NCBI RefSeq assembly: GCF_902490045.1
Contig: NZ_CABUCJ010000072.1
Coordinates: 1-12,397 of the forward strand
Length of the DNA: 12,397 nt
Source: an uncultured Anaerotruncus sp.
Lineage (GTDB): Bacteria > Bacillota > Clostridia > Oscillospirales > Ruminococcaceae
Direction of reading: 5' to 3'
The translations under genes and the position numbers were made by a program. Below are positions 6,735-12,397 of the stretch, in pieces. Under the pieces are notes generated by a model. The model was given only the letters and a program-made list of their open reading frames with translations, had not been told where the DNA came from and did no database searches. Position 1 is the stretch's first letter, and the number at the start of each line of letters is the position of its first letter.

Positions 6735-7940
6735 TTATTTCACTTTGCGGAACGCAACAGCGCCAGCAGCAGCCAGGGAAACAACGGCGGCGACGATCGC
6801 CACGTTGACCATGTCGCTGGAACCGGTGTTCGGGATGTCTTTGCCGGTGCTCGGGGTCTCAACGTCGTCGGCAGGCTCGGAGGTCTCCGGCTCGTCAACG
6901 GCCACATCGAGCTCGGTGTCCGAGACGATGTAGGTGCCCAGCTGACGGGTACGGATGGACCAGCCCGGGATCTCCTCGTCATCCTCGGAGTAGGTGAACT
7001 TCGAGGTCACGTCGACCAGGTAGCCGTCGGCATCCAGCTCATAGATGAAGCAGTTCTCCGGATCGGGGGTGTAGTCGTCGTCGTCATCCCACGGAATACC
7101 AAGGGTCAGAGTGGCCTTGGAGGTCGCGGGAACGGTCGGATGACCAACAAAGTCATAGAACCACAGGTCGGCGTCGACGGGATCGCCGTACTCGGCATAG
7201 ATGTCGCTCATGTTGGAGGTGGACAGACGCGCGTAGAACTTCTTCGCATCGTCATCGGCCTCGAACTTGAGGGCCGCACGGTCGTCGCCCCAGATCAGGG
7301 TGTTGGTGTCGTTCTTGTCGGGATCCATGTAGACACGGTCGCCGACGTCCGGGTTATCGTCGTTGCCCTGCTTCACGTTGCTGATCCAGAGGTTGTACTT
7401 GATGGAAATCTCAACATCATCTTCCCACTTGGAAGCACCCGCGCCGCTGGTTTCCGTTTTGGAACCCGGCTTGCAATTCTCCAGCTTGTAGTTCTTCGCC
7501 TTAAAGGTGATCGTACCGGTCGATTTGTGCTCGTCGGTATCGGTGACATCCTTCAGCTCAAACTTCAGGTAAGCGGTTCTGGTCATATCGCCCAGCTTCT
7601 TATCCTCAACAACAGAAATCTTGGAAATCAGCTTGGAACCAGCATCCTTATCGACATCGAACTTAAAGTTCTTGGTGTCAACCATGTCTTCAAGGGTGAA
7701 GTCATTCTGGTCTCCATCATTAAGCATCTTCGAATCCATGTCAGCGGCCAGCTTAACATAGAAAGTAGAAGCGGGCTCAACGGGATCGCCTTTGATAACA
7801 TGATCTCCCATGTCATAGCTCAGATCGTCAACCAACTCGCCGTCGCCGTCATAAACATTGACGCCCGCAGCCGCGAACGAAACCACGGAGAGGCTCAGCA
7901 CGCAAGCCAGCGCCAGCACCAAAGAAAGTACCTTTTTCAT
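6735..7940 (-). CDS. Acidic secreted surface protein with IPNTG sortase-type anchor signal (paralog A)
   Basis: A 401-aa precursor; ATG at 7940 with AAGGAGG 10 nt upstream. Residues 1-23 are a signal peptide (MKKVLSLVLA... SFA). The mature part is strongly acidic, with DDDDD at 285-289, and has only two Cys (156 and 297). The C-terminus has a Pro/Glu/Thr-rich linker, then IPNTG at 369-373, a hydrophobic stretch at about 378-397 and the basic tail RKVK. This is the layout of LPxTG-like sorting signals, with Ile in the first position, so sortase attachment to the cell wall is likely. It aligns with the two upstream paralogs, for example KLISKISVVEDKK near 103, WISNV near 185, PENCFIYELDADG near 294 and TRQLGTYIVSD near 331, but is clearly more diverged than they are from each other. 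I do not recognise a named family. The Asp clusters suggest cation binding, which is inference. It is transcribed alone. Confidence 0.88.
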   Translation of the reverse strand: MKKVLSLVLALACVLSLSVVSFAAAGVNVYDGDGELVDDLSYDMGDHVIKGDPVEPASTFYVKLAADMDSKMLNDGDQNDFTLEDMVDTKNFKFDVDKDAGSKLISKISVVEDKKLGDMTRTAYLKFELKDVTDTDEHKSTGTITFKAKNYKLENCKPGSKTETSGAGASKWEDDVEISIKYNLWISNVKQGNDDNPDVGDRVYMDPDKNDTNTLIWGDDRAALKFEADDDAKKFYARLSTSNMSDIYAEYGDPVDADLWFYDFVGHPTVPATSKATLTLGIPWDDDDDYTPDPENCFIYELDADGYLVDVTSKFTYSEDDEEIPGWSIRTRQLGTYIVSDTELDVAVDEPETSEPADDVETPSTGKDIPNTGSSDMVNVAIVAAVVSLAAAGAVAFRKVK

Positions 7941-8021
7941 TGGTAAGTTTCCTCCTTAAAAATCAGTTTTAAAATGCCATGTTGAGGAAGGGTCCTCCAA
8001 CCGCTCCCTTAACTGTTTCCA

Positions 8022-8125
8022 ATTATAGCGTGTGCCGCTGGCAATGTCAAGCGTTTTTGTAACCAATTTGTAACTTTTCAAAAATATTTGTTACCTGTTT
8101 GTAATTATTTTACCATTTACTGTAA
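8022..8125 (-). promoter_or_regulatory. Sigma-A promoter and TTACAA direct-repeat operator of paralog A
   Basis: Minus strand: TTGACA (8045-8050), 17-bp spacer, TATAAT (8022-8027), a full consensus promoter with a start near 8015 and a leader of about 75 nt. Exactly 6 bp upstream of the -35 lie TTACAA boxes at 8057-8062 and 8068-8073 (11-bp period). A second pair, TAACAA (8088-8093) and TTACAA (8099-8104), again has an 11-bp period and starts 31 bp beyond the first pair. Weaker T/A-rich copies extend to about 8125. The layout matches tandem half-sites of OmpR/PhoB/PhoP-type response regulators, which often bind direct repeats with an 11-bp period next to the -35. Confidence 0.8.
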
Positions 8126-8152
8126 AATCTCTGTTTGCGGCCATTTTTGCAT

Positions 8153-8191
8153 AAAAAAGCCCCGCGAACGTGGAGAGTCGTTCGCGGGGCT
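8153..8191 (-). terminator. Terminator of acidic protein paralog B
   Basis: AGCCCCGCGAACG (8158-8170) pairs perfectly with CGTTCGCGGGGCT (8179-8191). TTTTTT follows on the minus strand. The 8-nt loop is nearly the same as in the terminator of paralog C, as expected for a duplicated transcription unit. Confidence 0.92.
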
Positions 8192-8226
8192 GCGGATCAA
8201 TATGATTTAAAAATCAGATTGATGGA

Positions 8227-9321
8227 TTAGGCCCAGATGCCAGTGTCCGGGATCGCCTTGCCATCGTCGGGAGTCTCAACGTCTTCCACAGCGGTGGTGT
8301 AGGGCTTCTCAGCGATGATGTAAACGCCGAGCTCACGGGTCTTGGTCTGGAACACGGTGTCGCCGTCCTCGTTCTCAACGATCTTGAAGGAAGCGGTAAC
8401 GTCGTTGATGGAGCCGTCGTCGCCAACCTGGTAGACAACGCAGTTCTCAGGATCAACGGTGTACTCGTCCTCGTCCGCATCGTAGTACGGGTTGTAGAGC
8501 TCGAGGGTCGCGCGGCTGGTGGAAGAGATCTTGGTCTTGCCAGCAGCAGAGCCGACAAAGTTGAAGATGAACGCGTCCTGATCAGCGAAGTACTCCGCAT
8601 AGTCCGCATCTTCCCACTTGGTGGACAGCTTCGGGAAGAACTTGGTCTGGTTGTCGTCGCCGGCAAACTTCAGAACCGCAATGGTGTTGTTCTCATCTTC
8701 CCAAGTGATTTCGTTGTCGTCGTTCTTCGCGGGCTTCAGGACAACGCCGCCGGTACCGGCGGAATAATCCCTATCAGCGTCCTCAACCACGTTGTTGATA
8801 TAGACCTTCTCGCAGTTGAACTGGAGCTTGAAGCCAGCAGGCAGAGTCTTGCCTGCCTCAGTCGTGATGTCCTCTTTGGTGGTCAGGGTGACGGACGGGG
8901 CAATCTTATACTCGGTGTCATCGTAGACCGGCTTGACGGAAACCTTGAGCCACGGGCCGCGGGAATTGTCCTCGCCCTTTTTGTCCTCGGACAGCACGAT
9001 CTTCGAGATCATCTTGGTGTTGTCGTCGCCTTTGTCATATTTGACTTTATAGAGGTTCTTGTCGGTAAAGTCCTCTTTGTCAAAGGTGAATTCAACCTCT
9101 TCAGCGGTGTCGCCGCTGCCAATGGTGACGGTAGCTTTGATGTCTTCCGGGAACGCGAAGAAAACGTCATCATCAGGATCCATCTCATTCTCTCCACGGA
9201 TGCCCGCAACAGCGCCATCAGTCGTAAGAGTAAACACCGCGTCTGCATCAGCCGCGAACGAGACAACGCCGAGGGACAGAGCCAGCACCGCAGCCAGAAC
9301 GACCGCCAGTAACTTTTTCAT
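8227..9321 (-). CDS. Acidic secreted protein ending just after an IPDTG motif (paralog B)
   Basis: A 364-aa precursor; ATG at 9321, AGGAGGAG about 9 nt upstream. Residues 1-23 are a signal peptide. The mature protein is rich in Asp/Glu (DPDDD near 48, DADEDE near 281) and has two Cys (170 and 294). The block NEITWEDENNTIA (203-215) through TRELGVYIIAEKPYTTAVE (about 328-346) is nearly identical to paralog C, whereas residues ~24-90 differ strongly. It ends KAIPDTG-IWA: the PxTG motif matches that of paralog A in position, but the hydrophobic segment and basic tail are absent and the stop codon is followed only by a terminator. It is therefore probably released or held non-covalently rather than sorted by the usual route. 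Family and function are not recognised. The shared operator suggests it is made together with A and C. Confidence 0.87.
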   Translation of the reverse strand: MKKLLAVVLAAVLALSLGVVSFAADADAVFTLTTDGAVAGIRGENEMDPDDDVFFAFPEDIKATVTIGSGDTAEEVEFTFDKEDFTDKNLYKVKYDKGDDNTKMISKIVLSEDKKGEDNSRGPWLKVSVKPVYDDTEYKIAPSVTLTTKEDITTEAGKTLPAGFKLQFNCEKVYINNVVEDADRDYSAGTGGVVLKPAKNDDNEITWEDENNTIAVLKFAGDDNQTKFFPKLSTKWEDADYAEYFADQDAFIFNFVGSAAGKTKISSTSRATLELYNPYYDADEDEYTVDPENCVVYQVGDDGSINDVTASFKIVENEDGDTVFQTKTRELGVYIIAEKPYTTAVEDVETPDDGKAIPDTGIWA

Positions 9322-9398
9322 CGGTAAATCTCCTCCTAAATTTTGAATTTCAGTTTTAACACAGGAAACACTCTCCAGCCATTTCCCTGTTGAATCCT

Positions 9399-9481
9399 AG
9401 TATAGAGCAGTCAGGAGGAAAAGTCAAGCAATTTTGTAACCATTTTGTAACTTCTTTCTCTAAAATGTTACCATTTTGTAA
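9399..9481 (-). promoter_or_regulatory. Sigma-A promoter and TTACAA direct-repeat operator of paralog B
   Basis: Minus strand: TTGACT (9422-9427), 17-bp spacer, TATACT (9399-9404), start near 9392. TTACAA boxes at 9434-9439 and 9445-9450 lie 6 bp above the -35, and a second pair, TAACAT (9465-9470) and TTACAA (9476-9481), starts 31 bp further on. The ~65-nt leader from the start codon to near the -10 is almost identical to that of paralog C, which marks a recent duplication of the whole unit. Confidence 0.82.
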
Positions 9482-9522
9482 TTTCTTTGTGGGCTCTATA
9501 CACTTGGTATTGAAAAGGGCGC

Positions 9523-9559
9523 AAAAATACCCCGCGAGCGTGGAGAGCCGCTCGCGGGG
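9523..9559 (-). terminator. Terminator of acidic protein paralog C
   Basis: CCCCGCGAGCG (9530-9540) pairs perfectly with CGCTCGCGGGG (9549-9559), followed by ATTTTTG on the minus strand. It separates paralog C from the operator of paralog B, so the genes are independent transcripts. Confidence 0.92.
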
Positions 9560-9583
9560 CTGGAATACCAGAAATCCGTTAGA

Positions 9584-10666
9584 TTAGAACAGGCCGGTGT
9601 TCGGAACGTCCTTCACAGTGTCATCATCAGCGGGAGCCTCGACAGCAGTCGTGTAGGGCTTCTCAGCGATGATGTAGACGCCGAGCTCACGGGTCTTGGT
9701 CTGGAAAACATAGTCGCCGTCGTCGTTCTCAACCGGCTTGAAGGAAGCGGTAACGTCATTCAGTGCACCGTCCTCACCGACCATGTAGATCACAACATCC
9801 TCAGGCTCAACCGTCAGCTCATCCTCGTCCGCATCGTAGTACGGGTTGTAGAGCTCGAGGGTCGCGCGGCTGGTGGAAGCGATCTTGGTCTTGCCAGCAG
9901 AAGAAGCAACGAAGTTGAAGATGAACGCGTCCTGATCAGCGAAGTACTCCGCATAGTCCGCGTCTTCCCACTTGGTGGACAGCTTCGGGAAGAAGTACTT
10001 GCCGTCGTCGTCGCCGACGAACTTCAGGGTCGCGATGGTGTTGTTCTCATCTTCCCAGGTGATTTCGTTGTCCTCGTTCTTGGTGGGCTTCAGGATGACG
10101 CCGCCGTCGCCAGCGGAGTAGTCCTGATCCGCAGAGTTCTCAGTGTTGGAAATGTAATATTTGCCAACCTGATAGGTGATTTTGAAGCCACTCTTGACAT
10201 CAACGCCATCAACAGTCATGTCTTCTTTGAGGGTGATGGTGACGGACGGAGCAATCTTATACTCGCTGTCGGTATAGTCAGCTTTGATCTCGACCTTCAG
10301 CCAAGGGCCACGCTCGCCATCGATCTTCTTCTCAGACAGGCTCATCTTGGAGATCATCTTGGTGTTGTCGTCGCCTTTGTCAAATTTCACCTTGTAAAGG
10401 TCCTTGTTGGTGAAATCCGGGTCGATTCCGAGATCAACCTCAACCGGGTCTTCGCCGCCATCAGGATCCGGGACATCAAATACGGTCGGCAGAGCGAAAT
10501 AAAGAGTATTGTCGGGCTCAACTTCATTGGAGCCAGCAACTTTAGCGCCATCGACCAGGAACGCCTCGTTCAGATAGATGACGACTTCATCGTCAGCCGC
10601 GAACGCGACAACGCCGAGAGAAAGAGCCATGACCGCAGCCAGAACGACCGCCAGTAACTTTTTCAT
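9584..10666 (-). CDS. Acidic secreted protein ending just after a VPNTG motif (paralog C)
   Basis: A 360-aa precursor; ATG at 10666 with AGGAGGAG about 9 nt upstream. Residues 1-23 are a signal peptide (MKKLLAVVLA... AFA) almost identical to that of paralog B. The mature part is acidic, with D/E clusters near 66-83, 279-283 and 346-350, and contains no Cys at all. Conserved blocks shared with B are LYKVKFDKGDDNTKMISK (90-107), EYKIAPSVT (135-143) and the long C-terminal half from about 200 to 343; the region 24-88 is divergent. It ends VKDVPNTG-LF, so like B it keeps a PxTG motif but has no hydrophobic anchor or basic tail. It is the first of the three units in transcription order and lies directly after the primase-helicase gene. 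Function unknown; an abundant extracellular or wall-associated protein is the best inference, given the strong promoter. Confidence 0.87.
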   Translation of the reverse strand: MKKLLAVVLAAVMALSLGVVAFAADDEVVIYLNEAFLVDGAKVAGSNEVEPDNTLYFALPTVFDVPDPDGGEDPVEVDLGIDPDFTNKDLYKVKFDKGDDNTKMISKMSLSEKKIDGERGPWLKVEIKADYTDSEYKIAPSVTITLKEDMTVDGVDVKSGFKITYQVGKYYISNTENSADQDYSAGDGGVILKPTKNEDNEITWEDENNTIATLKFVGDDDGKYFFPKLSTKWEDADYAEYFADQDAFIFNFVASSAGKTKIASTSRATLELYNPYYDADEDELTVEPEDVVIYMVGEDGALNDVTASFKPVENDDGDYVFQTKTRELGVYIIAEKPYTTAVEAPADDDTVKDVPNTGLF

Positions 10667-10744
10667 CGGTAAATCTCCTCCTAAATTTTGAATTTCAGTT
10701 TTAACACAGGAAACTACTCTCCAGCCATTTCCTCGTTATTTTCC

Positions 10745-10829
10745 AGTATAGACCGTTGCTGTTTGAAAGTCAATCCATTTTGTAACCATTTTGTAACCAT
10801 TTCTCCATTATTCTTTCACATTTTGTCAA
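10745..10829 (-). promoter_or_regulatory. Sigma-A promoter and TTACAA direct-repeat operator of paralog C
   Basis: Minus strand: TTGACT (10768-10773), 17-bp spacer, TATACT (10745-10750), start near 10738. Two perfect boxes, TTACAA at 10780-10785 and 10791-10796, lie 6 bp above the -35 with an 11-bp period. The upstream pair is degenerate: TTGACA at 10824-10829, 33 bp above the second box, ending 3 bp before the stop codon of the primase-helicase gene. I see no terminator between that gene and this promoter, so some read-through into paralog C is possible. Confidence 0.78.
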
Positions 10830-10832
10830 ACA

Positions 10833-12397
10833 CTACCGCGCCGTCCGCCTGCCCTCGCCGAAGTAGCTGAACTTCGCGTTGTAGGCGTACTCGATTTTCG
10901 CGTAGGGCACGCCGTTGCGGTTCTTGAGCATGACGAGCTCGACGGCGCGCGGGCTGCGCGCCTTGGCGGCGTTCACGTCGAACCCCTGCTCCCCCGCCCC
11001 GGCCAGCTGGAGCCCGAAGAGCACGTCGGACGAATACTCCACCGCGCCCGACTCCTTGAACGCCTCCATCGACACGGCGTTGCGGTAGTTTTCGCGGTTG
11101 AAGCTGCTGACCGCGAAGACGGGAATGTCGAAGTCGCGGCTGATCCGTTTGAGCTCGACGACCGCGCGGTCGGTGTTTTGCTTGTCGGTGGCGCGCGGGT
11201 CGGAGGGCTTGAGGATTTGCAGGTAGTCCACAAAGACGACCGGCCGCCGCCCCCGCAGGCGGATGTGTTCAAGCACCGCCGCGCGGATCTCCTGCACGCC
11301 GATGTCCATGAGCCCCTCCCTATAATAGAGGCGCTCCCCCGTCCTTTTGTATTCCTCCACCGCGGCGGACAGCAGCGCGGCGCGCCGCTCGTCCATGCCG
11401 AGGTCGAGCCGCAGCACCTGCCGCGCCGTGAACGCGTCGGCCCGCTCGGCGGACGGGTCGAGCCGGTAGCTGATGCGGGAGATGCTCTTGGCCATCAGCT
11501 CGAGCTTGGACATCTCGAGGGAAAAATAGAGCACGTCGGTGCCCGCCGCCGCGATGCTGTCCGCGATCTGGAGCAGGTAGGAGGTCTTCCCGAGGGAGGA
11601 GATCGCCCCGATGATGTAGAGCCCCGCATAAAGTCCCCCGTCAAGCAGGTCGTCGAGCGCCGGGAATCCTGTCGGCACCGCGCTGCGGCTCGCCCGTTTG
11701 ACCGACAGGTCGAGCAGCTCCCCGACCGCGGAGGCGGCGTTCTGCCGCTCGTATTCGTACCGGTCGGCGTTGGCCGCCGCGTCGAGCAGGCCGCGCAGCG
11801 CGTCGGGGTCGCGCAGGAGCAGTTCGTTCGCGTCCTTGACCCCCTCCGGCCACTCCACCTCGCCGCAGGAGATCCCCAGCTCCGCAAGCCCCTCCCTGAC
11901 CGCCGCGTTCATCCGCCTGCCCGCCTCGTCGCTGTCCCCCGCCGCGAAAAAGGTGTAGGAGCTGGCGGCGGAGGGATTCGCCGCGCAGAGCGACAGGAAT
12001 TTGCGCGTGTTGCCCGCGCCGCAGAGCGCGAGCGCCCCGTAGCCGCACGCCTCCACCGACAGCGCGTCGAAGATCGCCTCGGTGATGAAGAGGGCCCTTC
12101 CCTCCCCCTCCCCGGCGAGATAGTCCCCGCCGAAAAGCTCCATCGCGCCCGGGCTGTTCTTATAGCGCGGGACCGTCTCCTCCCGCAGGGCGCGCGCGCA
12201 GTAGCAGGCCCAGCGCCCGCCTGCCTTCACCGGCATCCAGGCGCGCTCCCCGTCCTGCCAGAGGCTGTACTTCTCGCAGAGCCGCTGCGGGACGCCCCGC
12301 GCCGCGAAATAGCTCCCGCCCGCGCCGTGCACGCGAAGGCCCTCCTCCACCAGCGCGCCGTAATCGGCGGGAGGCCCGGCGGGAGGCTCCGGGGCGG
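10833..12397 (-). CDS. TOPRIM primase / DnaB-like helicase fusion, 5' end outside the window
   Basis: The frame stays open from the TAG at 10833 to the window edge. A GTG at 12348-12350 would give 505 aa, but the codons upstream (…PPAGPPADYGAL) continue a Pro-rich linker into the conserved region, so the true start is probably beyond 12397 and a CHC2-type zinc finger may precede it. Counting from that GTG, TOPRIM features are ITEAIFDALS at 89-98 (catalytic Glu 91) and GDSDEAG at 138-144 (Asp 139, Asp 141). The helicase part has a Walker A, AISSLGKT (249-256), YFSLEMSKLEL at 275-285, a Walker B, VVFVDYLQIL (371-380), and SSFNRE at 415-420. It would make primers and unwind DNA in replication. 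Fusions of this type are typical of phages and integrative elements, though I see no other element genes here. Confidence 0.85.
   Translation of the reverse strand, partial: APEPPAGPPADYGALVEEGLRVHGAGGSYFAARGVPQRLCEKYSLWQDGERAWMPVKAGGRWACYCARALREETVPRYKNSPGAMELFGGDYLAGEGEGRALFITEAIFDALSVEACGYGALALCGAGNTRKFLSLCAANPSAASSYTFFAAGDSDEAGRRMNAAVREGLAELGISCGEVEWPEGVKDANELLLRDPDALRGLLDAAANADRYEYERQNAASAVGELLDLSVKRASRSAVPTGFPALDDLLDGGLYAGLYIIGAISSLGKTSYLLQIADSIAAAGTDVLYFSLEMSKLELMAKSISRISYRLDPSAERADAFTARQVLRLDLGMDERRAALLSAAVEEYKRTGERLYYREGLMDIGVQEIRAAVLEHIRLRGRRPVVFVDYLQILKPSDPRATDKQNTDRAVVELKRISRDFDIPVFAVSSFNRENYRNAVSMEAFKESGAVEYSSDVLFGLQLAGAGEQGFDVNAAKARSPRAVELVMLKNRNGVPYAKIEYAYNAKFSYFGEGRRTAR

Noticed and set aside
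7140..7946. 268-aa plus-strand frame antisense to paralog A
   Set aside because: The minus-strand gene has a signal peptide, anchor signal, promoter, ribosome site and paralogs; the plus frame has none.

Overview
The window looks like a chromosomal segment of a fairly GC-rich, Gram-positive (monoderm) Clostridia-type bacterium, perhaps an Oscillospiraceae-like gut anaerobe. This rests on strong AGGAGG ribosome sites, sigma-A promoters with 17-bp spacers, a tRNA gene that encodes its CCA, a PxTG-type surface-anchor signal and the protein types. The exact taxon is inference. Every gene I can support lies on the minus strand, so the order of transcription is from high to low coordinates.

Right edge (10833-12397): the 3' part of a TOPRIM primase / DnaB-like helicase fusion. 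Its reading frame stays open to the window edge, so its N-terminus lies outside. Centre right (6656-10829): three tandem, separately transcribed genes for paralogous, very acidic, Asp-rich secreted proteins (360, 364 and 401 aa). Each unit has its own terminator and a near-consensus sigma-A promoter. Exactly 6 bp upstream of each -35 lies a pair of TTACAA-type direct repeats with an 11-bp period. In two of the three promoters a second pair lies 31 bp further upstream. This looks like the binding site of one OmpR/PhoB/PhoP-type response regulator that would control all three genes. The downstream-most paralog carries a complete IPNTG-hydrophobic-KVK anchor signal; the other two stop two or three residues after the same PxTG motif.

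Middle (5946-6734): a gene-poor stretch with tRNA-Gly(CCC), its promoter and terminator, a 3' fragment of a second tRNA-Gly copy, several strong intrinsic terminators, a run of small hairpins of unknown role, and the promoter and structured leader of the next operon.

Left (1-5945): a probable two-gene operon. The first gene encodes a 1695-aa membrane-tethered alpha-2-macroglobulin-like protein that lacks the thioester motif. The second encodes a 244-aa lipoprotein with a hexapeptide-repeat stalk. A perfect 14-bp hairpin without a U-tract lies between them. Together the window is mostly a cell-surface locus: a large protease-trap-like protein with a possible lipoprotein partner, next to a family of co-regulated acidic exoproteins. 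The strongest candidate for an undescribed system is the acidic-protein triplet with its shared operator.
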